From Clostridium sp. AN503 (GTDB lineage Bacteria > Bacillota > Clostridia > Lachnospirales > Lachnospiraceae), in NCBI RefSeq assembly GCF_040719375.1, contig NZ_JBFDTP010000002.1, forward strand, positions 1,488,001 to 1,552,000: a DNA stretch of 64,000 nucleotides. Direction: 5' to 3'. Shown here in pieces: positions 34,299-42,929 of this stretch. Made by a program: the position numbers and the translations under genes. The notes under the pieces were generated by a model. It made no database searches. It was not told the origin of the DNA and saw nothing but the letters and a program-made list of their open reading frames with translations. The stretch's first letter is position 1. Each line of letters opens with the position of its first letter.

Positions 34299-34754
34299 AT
34301 GAGTAATGAAGAATTGTTGGAAAAGATATCCGTAATGCTGGATGAGAAGTTGGAAGAAAAACTGGAAGAGAAATTAGAGGTAAAATTAGAGAAAAAATTG
34401 GAAGAAAAGCTGGATAAGAAACTGGAAGAGAAATTAGAAGCAAAGCTGGAGGTAAAGCTGGAGGAAAAGCTGGACAAGAAGCTGGATGAAAAATTTGATA
34501 AGAAGTTTGACGAAAAACTGGACCGCAAGTTTGACGAGAAGCTTTCCCCGATCAAGGCAGACATCCGTCATATCAAGCTGAAACTGGAGAACGAGGTAGA
34601 ACCTAACATACGCCTTCTGGCAGAGAACTACGTGCCGGCAGCGAAAAGGTATGAGACGGAAGTGGAAAAGCTGGAGACAATGAGGATGGATCTGGAGCTT
34701 GTGAAGAAGGTGGTCGCAGACCACAGTGTAAAGCTCCAGAGTCTGGTTGGATGA
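34299..34754 (+). CDS. KLEE-tetrad repeat coiled-coil protein
   Basis: A 151-residue, highly charged cytoplasmic protein. About residues 13-83 consist of some 17 consecutive tetrads of the form KLEE/KLEK/KLDK/KFDE, mirrored by a 12-base DNA period. The C-terminal 65 residues (IKLKLENEVEPNIRLLAENY, then YETEVEKLETMRMDLEL) are non-repetitive helix and resemble a helical tail common in Lachnospiraceae coiled-coil proteins of unknown role. ATG 34299 is chosen because GAGGGGG lies five bases upstream; an in-frame ATG at 34278 has no such site. It is a single-gene unit. A strict four-residue period is unusual, since coiled coils normally repeat every seven or eleven. Function unknown. Confidence 0.7.
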   Translation: MSNEELLEKISVMLDEKLEEKLEEKLEVKLEKKLEEKLDKKLEEKLEAKLEVKLEEKLDKKLDEKFDKKFDEKLDRKFDEKLSPIKADIRHIKLKLENEVEPNIRLLAENYVPAAKRYETEVEKLETMRMDLELVKKVVADHSVKLQSLVG

Positions 34755-34770
34755 TATGAGAATGAATTAT

Positions 34771-34826
34771 GCTCCTTGCAGTGAGGGTTATAAGGTGATA
34801 ACCCTGCCGTCAGGGAGCATTTTTAT
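34771..34826. terminator. Bidirectional terminator between the coiled-coil and HPr-like genes
   Basis: Outer stem GCTCC/GGGAGC (34771-34775 and 34813-34818) and inner stem GGGTTAT/ATAACCC (34785-34791 and 34798-34804), followed by ATTTTTAT. Confidence 0.75.
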
Positions 34827-34854
34827 GTTTAACAGTGTCTGTATTTCAGCAGTA

Positions 34855-35088
34855 TCAGGCAGCAAAGGCGGTCAGGCGGCTGGTGATAGTCTGACTGTTT
34901 TCTTCTGAGGCATGGAGGATCAGTTCCACTTCTTTGTTGGAAGCTACTGCCATAACGCCCATCAGGGATTTTGCATCCACCACGATATGCCCGTAGCGGA
35001 TATCGGCATCGAATGCGCAGTCTTTTATCAGGTTTACAAAATTCAGAATCTGTTGTGTTTCACGGAATTTCAATTTCATATGGATCAT
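34855..35088 (-). CDS. HPr-like protein lacking the phosphorylatable histidine
   Basis: A 77-residue protein of HPr fold. The region after the second helix, VDAKSLMGVMAVASNKEVEL, aligns with the HPr segment around regulatory serine 46 (S41 here). The active-site HARPA segment is absent: the corresponding stretch reads FRETQQILNF with no histidine. It therefore cannot act as a PTS phosphocarrier. Bacillus Crh is a comparable case, acting only in catabolite repression through serine phosphorylation. The start at 35088 has AAAGGA about ten bases upstream; the ATG at 35079 is the alternative. It sits just before the glucuronidase/lyase locus. Confidence 0.75.
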   Translation of the reverse strand: MIHMKLKFRETQQILNFVNLIKDCAFDADIRYGHIVVDAKSLMGVMAVASNKEVELILHASEENSQTITSRLTAFAA

Positions 35089-35286
35089 AGCAGGACATTC
35101 CTTTCTTTCAAATATAAAATAATAGGGGGATATGGCAGATGCCCTGATGTGACGTCCTGTTGTCCTCTGCCTGTATGTATCATAGCACAAGAACTGATTT
35201 CTTTGCCATGTAAAATTTTTGTAGGATTATGTAAAATCTCCGGATTGGGGAAAACGATACATTTTACAGATTCTAAGTGAGAAATT

Positions 35287-35318
35287 CCATGTTCCGGACA
35301 TGGCGGCCGCAGTATAAT
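35287..35318 (+). promoter_or_regulatory. Promoter region of the glucuronidase gene with inverted repeat
   Basis: A TATAAT at 35313-35318 lacks a good -35; in its place is the inverted repeat CCATGT-N5-ACATGG (35287-35303). A regulator binding there could act as activator or operator. Confidence 0.45.
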
Positions 35319-35349
35319 AAACCTGAATACGAAATAAGGAGAGCTTGCC

Positions 35350-37167
35350 ATGTTATATCCGAAATCAAATGAAGTCCGGGCGGTACTTGACTTATCCGGT
35401 ATCTGGGATTTTAAGCTGGGGGACAGCAGTGACCCGGGTACCATCTGTGAAAAACCGGAGCATATGGAGCCAATCGCAGTCCCGGCATCCTACAATGACC
35501 AGAAGGACGATCCCGGATACCGGAATCATTACGGCTGGGCCTACTATGCAAGAACGCTTACAATTCCTGCCTGTTTCCGTGGTCAAAGGCTGGTGCTTCG
35601 CTTCGATGCAGTAACCCATCATGCCAGGGTATATTTAAACGGGACCTTCCTGACAGAGCACAAAGGCGGTTTTCTTCCCTTTGAGATAGAGATTACAGAG
35701 TATGTCTCCAGGAAAGGAAGCGCAGAACTTCTGATTGCTGTGGATAATCGGGTAAACCACAGCACTTTGCCGGTGGGCAATGAGGGAAGCACGGCATTTT
35801 TTGGATCAGATAATCCCGGGGTGCCTGGTGTGGAGGCGGCAAAGCGCTGGAGGGCGCCTCAGAATATGCCGAATTTCGATTTCTTTAACTATGCTGGCAT
35901 CAATCGCCCGGTGCGGGTGTACACCACCCCGGCAGAGTATATAAAAGATATTACGATCGTGCCGGATATCGATGGGGCAGACGGGATTGTACATTATGAG
36001 GTGCAGACCGGAGCAATTGCGTCCAGAGTGAAGGGGGTATCTCCTGTGGTGACGGTTGAGATCCTTGACGCAGCGGGACGGATCGTGAAAACGGCTGTGG
36101 GAAGCAGCGGGACGGTAAAGATCCATGATGCCGAGTTTTGGTATCCCTATCCGGGCACCCCTTATCTCTATACGGCGAGGGTCCGCTATGGGGAGGACTG
36201 CTATGAGGAGCAGTTCGGCATACGCACGGTAAAGGTGGAGGGAACCCGGTTCCTGATCAACGGCGAGCCGTTCTACTTCAAAGGCTTTGGGAAGCATGAA
36301 GATTCAGCGTTCCACGGGAGGGGACTGGATCTGTGCCTGGATGTGAAGGATGTGAATCTGATCCACTGGCTCCATGCCAATTCCTTCCGGACCAGCCATT
36401 ATCCTTACGCGGAGGAGCTTTATGCCCTGTGCGACCGGGAGGGGATCGTGGTGATCGATGAGACTCCGGCTGTGGGAATCGGAGCCGGGGAGAACCAGAA
36501 CCCATATGAGACATTTTCGATCCGTGGACATCATGAGCAGGTCATCCGCGACATGATCGCCCGTGACAAGAACCATCCCTGCGTGGTCATGTGGTCCATG
36601 GGCAATGAGCCGGATACCGAACATTTCCCCCAGTCGGCCTATGATTACTGGCATTCCCTGTATGAGCTGACTCACAGTCTGGATCCGGCGGACCGGCCTG
36701 TCACCTTTGTCTGCTGTCAGAACAATTATGAGAAGGACATTGTGACGCGGACCATGGATGTGGTGTGCATCAACCGGTATTATGGGTGGTACAATCTGTC
36801 CGGAGATCTGGAAGCGGCGTGCTATGGGCTGAATCAGGAGCTGGATTTCTGGCAGCAGCAGGGAAAGCCTGTGATGATCACCGAGTACGGCGCTGACGCC
36901 ATTGCAGGGTTCCATCAGACTGTCCCGGAAATGTTCAGCGAGGAGTTCCAGATGGAATATTATGCGCGGCAGAACGCGGAATTTGACAAGCGTTCTTTCT
37001 TTATCGGGGAGCATGTTTGGAATTTTGCGGATTTTGCTACCGTTCAGGGATGTATGCGGGCTGATGGCAATAAGAAGGGACTGTTCACCAGAGATCGGAG
37101 GCCCAAGATGGCCGCTCACTATTTCCGAAAACGTTGGGGCGGGATACCGGATTTTAATTATAAATAG
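35350..37167 (+). CDS. uidA: Glycoside hydrolase family 2 beta-glucuronidase
   Basis: A 605-residue enzyme (E. coli GUS is 603). Domain order: jelly-roll N-terminal domain, Ig-like domain near 200-290, catalytic TIM barrel from about 295. The acid/base is E420 in MGNEP and the nucleophile E512 in ITEYG. The uronate-selective N-x-K motif is present as GNKKG (N574, K576), so glucuronidase rather than galactosidase is supported. The loop after the DETPAVG motif is shorter than in E. coli, consistent with a reduced loop 1. There is no signal peptide. It would release glucuronate from imported glycans or conjugates. AAGGAGAG precedes the ATG. Confidence 0.9.
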   Translation: MLYPKSNEVRAVLDLSGIWDFKLGDSSDPGTICEKPEHMEPIAVPASYNDQKDDPGYRNHYGWAYYARTLTIPACFRGQRLVLRFDAVTHHARVYLNGTFLTEHKGGFLPFEIEITEYVSRKGSAELLIAVDNRVNHSTLPVGNEGSTAFFGSDNPGVPGVEAAKRWRAPQNMPNFDFFNYAGINRPVRVYTTPAEYIKDITIVPDIDGADGIVHYEVQTGAIASRVKGVSPVVTVEILDAAGRIVKTAVGSSGTVKIHDAEFWYPYPGTPYLYTARVRYGEDCYEEQFGIRTVKVEGTRFLINGEPFYFKGFGKHEDSAFHGRGLDLCLDVKDVNLIHWLHANSFRTSHYPYAEELYALCDREGIVVIDETPAVGIGAGENQNPYETFSIRGHHEQVIRDMIARDKNHPCVVMWSMGNEPDTEHFPQSAYDYWHSLYELTHSLDPADRPVTFVCCQNNYEKDIVTRTMDVVCINRYYGWYNLSGDLEAACYGLNQELDFWQQQGKPVMITEYGADAIAGFHQTVPEMFSEEFQMEYYARQNAEFDKRSFFIGEHVWNFADFATVQGCMRADGNKKGLFTRDRRPKMAAHYFRKRWGGIPDFNYK

Positions 37168-37176
37168 AATAGTAAG

Positions 37177-37229
37177 GGCAGCTGGAAGGTGAAAGCATTA
37201 CCGAAAGATTCACCTGCCGGCTGCCTTGT
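37177..37229. terminator. Bidirectional terminator between uidA and the heparinase-like gene
   Basis: GGCAGCTGG-A-AGGTGAA pairs with TTCACCT-G-CCGGCTGCC (37177 to 37225), followed by TTGTTTTTA. Confidence 0.8.
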
Positions 37230-37231
37230 TT

Positions 37232-39172
37232 TTATGGAAGGATATGAAGCTGGAGCTGATCCTGAAATGAGATCAGTATTCTCCAGAGATCATGCTTCCA
37301 GGCTGTCTGGAGACGCTGATCCGTGATGGGGAGGCGCTCTAAGGATACTTCCGCTGCACCCTTAACGCAGACACGACCCAATTGCCCGATAATAAGGCGC
37401 TTCGTATCAGGATCCCATACCGGTTCTTCGTATGTGATCAGGGAGAGGACCGGGGTTAAGGGACCGCAGACTGCCCGGTCTGTTATGGTGATTCCTTGTC
37501 CATGCTCTATTTGTACCTGCCTTTTGTAGGAATGTACGCGCCTGTCAGGATAGGCGTCTGCAAGCTCCATTTTGATCCAGGCGGTATCCGAATCAAAATG
37601 GTATTCTACATCTCTGGCGGCATATAGGGGACCATGGTGCTCCATGGCGCCTATAGAGCCGGTCCCTGCAAAATCTGTTACATATCCATAGGGCAGGGCT
37701 TTTGCTTCCTCCATCCCGCATCCGGTAAAGGTGGGAAGGTTGTGGTACTGGGACTGCATGGTCCAGATCTCATAGCGCTGCGGGGAGAATGTTTTTTTCT
37801 GATAGGTCTCCACACCGATATCGATGAAAAGAGGTTTCCCGTCCTGATACAGGGTGAAGCTTCCCGTATCATTGTGGTTGTGGCTGTCGTCATTGTCTCC
37901 GGCTTTGACTGCCAGGCAGAAGTGATCATCACGAGCTAAAAACAGGCCGACGCTGGGATAATAAAGTCCGGACATCGCCGCCGCATCGGTGGTTGGATGG
38001 CCTTCTGACGTGGAATCATCTTTGTTTGTGGGAAGATCCTCAGCTGAGGTCATCCTGTGGCGGTAAGACAGGATCTCATCATGGCAGAACACTGCCAGAA
38101 GGCGGTAGTAAAGATTGTGTTCACCGGCCAGGAGCGGATCATCGTCCTCACAGTAGTCGTCAGCAGCCAGTTTCATCAGCTGTGGATTACCGGTCCGTTT
38201 ACCGAACAAGAACTCCCGCGCGTTGCAGCGCCCGGCGACGGGGGAGCAGTCGGCAAAGTTGATGTAATAGGGGCCGGACACATGCACGTTCTGGATGTAG
38301 GCGGCAATGTTGCGTATTTTAGGTTCCTGATACAGCTTAAAAAAATGTCCCTCTGTCATCCCGTTTAGGATCTCCATGCATCCGAACAGGCACAATCCGG
38401 CATGGCGGTAATACTGGGCGCCTTCGTCACAGCATCCGTCGTCTCCGTATTCGGCGAGAAAGTAGTCTATGCTCTGACAGGCTTTTAAAAAAATTGCTTT
38501 TTTCTGTTCTTGCTTCAGGTCTGAGAGAGCGGCAGCCAGAAGCACATTCTGAGTGCACCAGGCAGTCCAGTTGTTCATGTGGCTTTTTCCGTCACCCATC
38601 CACCAGAAATGTTCTGTGAGATAGGGAGTGAAGATCCGGCGGGAGAGAGTGTCGTTTACCATGGTTTTTACCGCAGGGCTGAATGCATCCAGGGCCGGTC
38701 CTAAAAGAAAACAGGACATCGCCAGTACTGCGCCGGTTTCCGCCGCAAACAGGTCAATGACCGGACGGGTCACATCCGGAAGCAGAAGCTGGGGCGTGTC
38801 GCGGATGTAGGAATTGTGGGCAGGCAGCTGCCAGGCGGATTCCTCACAGATAAGGAAGATTCCATTGAGGATGTCATCCAGGAAATTTCCGCCGTTCTGC
38901 ACACATTCCCCAAGTACCAGAGTATTCAAACGTGTCCGCCGTTCAAACTGCTTGTCCTCATATCGGGTTCGGTTGCCGGTACGGGAGAAGTCCAGATAGT
39001 CGGTGGCGAGCATGACTGGCCAGACTGCCGGGCAGCAGGCCTGTGCATGCTCTACCAGCCGGGATTTAAGCTCTGCATCCAGATTCCCCCATGCAGCTCT
39101 GTCATCAATGGGCGCGGCGGGAAGGAAGGGCAGGAACGGTTGGTCGTATTGTTTGGCAAGTTCGGTAAACAT
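37232..39172 (-). CDS. Heparinase II/III-fold polysaccharide lyase (cytoplasmic)
   Basis: A 646-residue protein without signal peptide. An alpha/alpha-toroid N-terminal part precedes a beta-sandwich with SHNHNDTGSFTLYQDGKPLF, the Hepar_II_III hallmark. Likely catalytic residues are N200/N201 in SHMNNW, Y254/Y255 in EGAQYYRHA and H431/H433 in SHNHND, paralleling the Asn/Tyr/His set of this lyase superfamily. It should cleave uronic-acid-containing oligosaccharides by beta-elimination; heparan, heparosan, hyaluronan-type or another uronate glycan cannot be distinguished. It is the last gene of the sensor-kinase, regulator, lyase operon read from 42.7 kb. Confidence 0.75.
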   Translation of the reverse strand: MFTELAKQYDQPFLPFLPAAPIDDRAAWGNLDAELKSRLVEHAQACCPAVWPVMLATDYLDFSRTGNRTRYEDKQFERRTRLNTLVLGECVQNGGNFLDDILNGIFLICEESAWQLPAHNSYIRDTPQLLLPDVTRPVIDLFAAETGAVLAMSCFLLGPALDAFSPAVKTMVNDTLSRRIFTPYLTEHFWWMGDGKSHMNNWTAWCTQNVLLAAALSDLKQEQKKAIFLKACQSIDYFLAEYGDDGCCDEGAQYYRHAGLCLFGCMEILNGMTEGHFFKLYQEPKIRNIAAYIQNVHVSGPYYINFADCSPVAGRCNAREFLFGKRTGNPQLMKLAADDYCEDDDPLLAGEHNLYYRLLAVFCHDEILSYRHRMTSAEDLPTNKDDSTSEGHPTTDAAAMSGLYYPSVGLFLARDDHFCLAVKAGDNDDSHNHNDTGSFTLYQDGKPLFIDIGVETYQKKTFSPQRYEIWTMQSQYHNLPTFTGCGMEEAKALPYGYVTDFAGTGSIGAMEHHGPLYAARDVEYHFDSDTAWIKMELADAYPDRRVHSYKRQVQIEHGQGITITDRAVCGPLTPVLSLITYEEPVWDPDTKRLIIGQLGRVCVKGAAEVSLERLPITDQRLQTAWKHDLWRILISFQDQLQLHILP

Positions 39173-39187
39173 AGTCTGTCTCCTTTA

Positions 39188-40816
39188 TTATGAATGATCA
39201 TCAGGAAGGTCCGGGAGCTCCATGTGGGACTGGATATATTCACGCGGGGAAATCCCCTCCACCTTCTTAAATACTTTGCTGAAATAGAATGCGCTCTCAA
39301 AACCGAGCTGATCGGCAACCTCATAGATCTTGAGATCCTGCTCCAAAAGAAGCGTCCTGGCGCGGGCAACTTTTTTCTGGGTGATGTATTCTGTAAATCC
39401 GATGTTGCAGGTTTTTTTAAACAGGGCGCTTAAATAGTTGGGGCTTAAGCCGAAGACCGCCGCCACGTCATTTAAAGAAAGGCGTTCTTCTACATGGTTG
39501 GAAATGTATTTCTGTACATTGGAGATCACATGGTCCTTGTAGGTCCGGCGCTTGTTTTTCAGCGTATCGCACAGGCCGTCCCGCAGGGTGTTCAGCCATT
39601 TGATGACCTCCAGGATATTCTTCATCTTGTAGATGGAGCGGTAGTTGTCCGGGTAGGCGACGAATATTTCTTTCACCGTATCCTCGCCGTCGGGAAGCAG
39701 GGACAGAGCCAGATATAAAATATTGCAAGCCGCATCCACAGCCTGAAGGATACGCTGCGGATTGGCGTTAAACAGCTCCGTGATCTCTGTCAGAGTGCTG
39801 TAGAGCACATCCGTATCGAACTCCTCAAAGGCCTTTGTCAGAGAACCCTTGAACAGGGAGATATTAAACGCATTCCGGTAGGAATCCTCCGTGATCCGTG
39901 AGAATGGGATTACGGGGTTTTCGACATCTGCAAGGTTGAAGGCCTGACGGGCCTCCTGATAGGATGCGCTGATCTTTAACGGGTCGTCCACCGCGCTGCC
40001 GGTGCCGATGGAGAGCCATACATTGAAATAGTTATGTACCATGGAGCAGGCATTAAGGAGCGCCTCCCGCACCGCAGCCAGATCTGCTTCCTCCATAGTG
40101 CGGAAATGATAGATGACTGCGAAATGGATCCGGTCCAGCGAGATCACATAACAGGGCACGTGCTTGCCCAGGATCTCCTGTATCATCTGCAGGCTGCTGG
40201 AATAAAGGTTCGCTTGCTTGGCGGAATCCATATCCCCCGGCATATTGCTGTGGATCTCCCCATGGGAAGCCAGATAGCAGCGGTCCGAAAAATCCAGCTT
40301 CAGATCCCGGACCTGGATCTGGAACTGTTCCCGGCTGTCAAATAAATTGTGCAGAAGACGCATAAAGAATTTGTCGTGATAGCTCTGTAAAAGCGGACGC
40401 CCTTCTTCGCGGCGATAAGCTTCGCTGGCTTTTAACTGGGCCAGCCGTTCCAGGGCGCGATGGACAGAGGCCTCCAAAGAAGCGGCGTCTAACTCCAGCT
40501 TGATCAGATAGTCCACCACCTGATAGGAGAGGGCCTCCCGTACCAGCTGGAATTCCTCATAGCTGGTCAGTACAAGAAACAGCGGGATCGGTCCAAATTC
40601 CTCCCGACAGGTTTTGGCAAGCTCCAGGCCGTTCATGATGGGCATTTTAATATCCGTGATCACAAGCTCCGGGGCATATTCCCGGATCATCTTAAGGGCC
40701 TGTTCTCCGTTCATGGCAGTGCCGCAGACCTCAATCCCAAGATCAGGCCAGTTCAGCATGGATTTGATGCCGATCTGCACTAGTGGTTCATCGTCTACGA
40801 TCAATAGTTTCATCAT
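39188..40816 (-). CDS. YesN-type response regulator (receiver + AraC DNA-binding domain)
   Basis: A 542-residue regulator. The N-terminal receiver has LIVDDEP and the phosphorylation site D55 in LVITDIKMP, and the C-terminal AraC double helix-turn-helix runs from about 435 (LSLNDVAAVFGLSPNYLSALFK ... KIYEVADQLGFESAFYFSKVFK, in two segments). The central 300 residues are a helical linker typical of YesN proteins. It overlaps the sensor kinase gene by 29 bases, so the pair is co-translated. It most likely activates the neighbouring sugar transporter/lyase operon at 42930. Confidence 0.92.
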   Translation of the reverse strand: MMKLLIVDDEPLVQIGIKSMLNWPDLGIEVCGTAMNGEQALKMIREYAPELVITDIKMPIMNGLELAKTCREEFGPIPLFLVLTSYEEFQLVREALSYQVVDYLIKLELDAASLEASVHRALERLAQLKASEAYRREEGRPLLQSYHDKFFMRLLHNLFDSREQFQIQVRDLKLDFSDRCYLASHGEIHSNMPGDMDSAKQANLYSSSLQMIQEILGKHVPCYVISLDRIHFAVIYHFRTMEEADLAAVREALLNACSMVHNYFNVWLSIGTGSAVDDPLKISASYQEARQAFNLADVENPVIPFSRITEDSYRNAFNISLFKGSLTKAFEEFDTDVLYSTLTEITELFNANPQRILQAVDAACNILYLALSLLPDGEDTVKEIFVAYPDNYRSIYKMKNILEVIKWLNTLRDGLCDTLKNKRRTYKDHVISNVQKYISNHVEERLSLNDVAAVFGLSPNYLSALFKKTCNIGFTEYITQKKVARARTLLLEQDLKIYEVADQLGFESAFYFSKVFKKVEGISPREYIQSHMELPDLPDDHS

Positions 40817-42671
40817 TTTCTTCTCCCCTCACTGTCCGGTAGGGCAGTGTTATTTTCATGGTTGTGTAGGAACCGGGTACGCTTTCTATGGTAATGCCGT
40901 AGCTCTCCCCATAATCATATTGGATCCGCCGGTTTACATTGCTGATGCCGATCTGCCGGAAAAAGTCGGCAGAGGATGCGGTGTCATTCCGAAGGACTTT
41001 TTCGATGGTCTCATGACTCATGCCGATGCCGTTGTCAGTGACGGTGATGTACAGCTGCCGGCTTCCGTCCGAAGAGATCTGTTCCTCGGCACGGATCACG
41101 ACCCTGCCGGCACAGCCCTTTGGCTCAATCCCGTGGAACAGGGCATTTTCCACAATGGGCTGAAGGGTGAAGCGGTGGATCAGGCAGTCTAACAGCTTCT
41201 CATCCTCAATCTGGTATTCAATGGTGATGCTGCCGCCGTACCGGTACTGCTGGATCAGAAAATAATCCTTCACCAGGTCCAATTCTTCCCGCAATGGGAT
41301 CCGGGCTGCTGTTCCTTTCGCCACGTTCTTCATCAGGCGGGCAAGGGCGGTGGTCATCTCCACGATCCCGGAAGCGCCCTGGATCGTCGCCATCCACTTG
41401 ATGGAATTTAAGGTATTGTAGAGAAAGTGCGGATTGATCTGACTTTGCAGGATCTGGTACTCTAAGTCCTTTTTCTGTTTTTCATCCTCCACCTTTTTAT
41501 CCATCAGGGAAACGACGTTTTCCGCCATCCGGTTGATCCCACGGCCGATGTTGCCAAACTCATCCGGCCACTCGATGGAAGGGTCATTTCTAAAATCCCC
41601 CTGGGAGATCTCCTGGATCTTCCCCTGCAGCTTCTGGACGGGTCCGCCTATCATCCGGTTCAGCAGAAGATAGAGCAGCATACCGGTCAGGCCGATAAAG
41701 AAAACGATTCCTGCGATGATGAACGTGTAGACCTGACGCTGGGCTGTGTAGGTGTTTTCTGAAAGCACATGGGTGATGGTCCAGCCCAGGCTGCCCAAAG
41801 GGCAGGTGACGGCGGTACGCAGAGAGCCGTCAGGGAATCGGACTGTATAAGCCGACGTTTGCTCGTTGAAGGTCTGTCCTTCCAGCAGGGAAACCTTGGA
41901 AAGGCCGTTGCCGGATTCTGTGAACTCACCGTTTAAGTACTGATAGGTATGGCTTCCTATGGTAATAAAGAGGGAAGAATCTTCTTCCAGAGGAAAAGCC
42001 TTTAAGTAATCGGCGATGAGCCGGTCGGAGACGGTTATGTAGGTCCAGCCGATCATGTCGGTGTTGTACTGGCTGTAGATGGGCCGGACAATGGGCAGAA
42101 ACAGCGGCTCGTCCGAGATGAGGAGCGGGTCAGGCTTCAGCCCGTCCCACACATAGCCGGGGGCGGAGAGGAGCTCGTGAAAGAAGTCCTGCTCATACAG
42201 CATATCCGTTACGGTGGAGGAGCTGGATGCATAGGTGTCCGTGATCTGCAGATAGTTGCGGTGGTTTGCCGGTGATACGATCACACGGGCCATATAATCT
42301 GCGGAGTGGGTGTTGTAATATTCCTCTTTCAGCCTTTCATAAGTATTCAGGGCCACTGCGCGCAGTGCATAGTCTTTGGAGGAAATGGAGGGCATCCTGT
42401 TCACATCTTTGAAGGATTCCAGGAAATGGCTGATGCTTGTATTGGAGCCGCACCACTGGTTAAAACTCAAGATATTTTCCATATCGGCAGATACATTGTT
42501 GGAGACAACCTGGAGGTTGAACTCCGCGGATTGGATCTCCGCTTTCCTTAAAAAGGACTGGAATGTTTTGTAACAGACCATGACCGTGATCGCGGTGATC
42601 GCCAGGGTGACGGCGGCTGTGATGGTCATGATCTTAAGCCGGATGCTTTTGGGAAACAGATTCTTAAACAT
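40788..42671 (-). CDS. YesM-type sensor histidine kinase
   Basis: A 627-residue membrane kinase. Transmembrane segments lie at about 14-35 and 314-338, enclosing a 280-residue extracellular dCache-like sensor region. They are followed by a HAMP domain (MIGGPVQKLQGKIQEISQGD), the His_kinase motif INPHFLYNTL with H415, and an ATPase domain with PIVENALFHGIEPKG and VTDNGIGM. It probably senses an extracellular glycan fragment directly or via the binding lipoprotein and phosphorylates the adjacent YesN-type regulator. The N-terminus MFKNLFPKSIRLKIM is typical. Confidence 0.92.
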   Translation of the reverse strand: MFKNLFPKSIRLKIMTITAAVTLAITAITVMVCYKTFQSFLRKAEIQSAEFNLQVVSNNVSADMENILSFNQWCGSNTSISHFLESFKDVNRMPSISSKDYALRAVALNTYERLKEEYYNTHSADYMARVIVSPANHRNYLQITDTYASSSSTVTDMLYEQDFFHELLSAPGYVWDGLKPDPLLISDEPLFLPIVRPIYSQYNTDMIGWTYITVSDRLIADYLKAFPLEEDSSLFITIGSHTYQYLNGEFTESGNGLSKVSLLEGQTFNEQTSAYTVRFPDGSLRTAVTCPLGSLGWTITHVLSENTYTAQRQVYTFIIAGIVFFIGLTGMLLYLLLNRMIGGPVQKLQGKIQEISQGDFRNDPSIEWPDEFGNIGRGINRMAENVVSLMDKKVEDEKQKKDLEYQILQSQINPHFLYNTLNSIKWMATIQGASGIVEMTTALARLMKNVAKGTAARIPLREELDLVKDYFLIQQYRYGGSITIEYQIEDEKLLDCLIHRFTLQPIVENALFHGIEPKGCAGRVVIRAEEQISSDGSRQLYITVTDNGIGMSHETIEKVLRNDTASSADFFRQIGISNVNRRIQYDYGESYGITIESVPGSYTTMKITLPYRTVRGEENDETIDRRR

Positions 42672-42700
42672 AGGGAAAACCCCCTTTCGTCGTCATAATT

Positions 42701-42729
42701 ATCATAGTATTGCCGGATATTTTTGTCAA
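42701..42729 (-). promoter_or_regulatory. Consensus promoter of the sensor-regulator-lyase operon
   Basis: On the minus strand TTGACA (42729-42724), 17-bp spacer, TATGAT (42706-42701). It is near-consensus, so the regulator pair is probably made constitutively. Confidence 0.75.
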
Positions 42730-42793
42730 ATGAATACAATCGGAAAAATTTACTGTATCTAATAAAAAAGTATATCTTTTTTAAGGTTTTCGT

Positions 42794-42875
42794 TATAATG
42801 GAGTGGAACGAACGGAAATAATGAATCTTTTTTAGTGAAAATTCCATTCAACAGGGAGGGGCAGTCCTCTATAAT
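42794..42875 (+). promoter_or_regulatory. Activator-dependent promoter region of the sugar transporter operon
   Basis: Two TATAAT boxes (42794-42799 and 42870-42875) lack recognisable -35 elements 17 bases upstream. That is what one expects for promoters needing an activator such as the YesN-type protein. Which box is used is not clear. Confidence 0.45.
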
Positions 42876-42929
42876 AAAGACATAACAAACGTGTTGCACA
42901 AACGCGTTGAAGATTAGGAGGAAGAAGTT

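Noticed and set aside
34330..34550. Regular 12-base repeats that could suggest a CRISPR or satellite array
   Set aside because: Units are contiguous, without spacers, in frame, and code for charged tetrads; this is an internal protein repeat.
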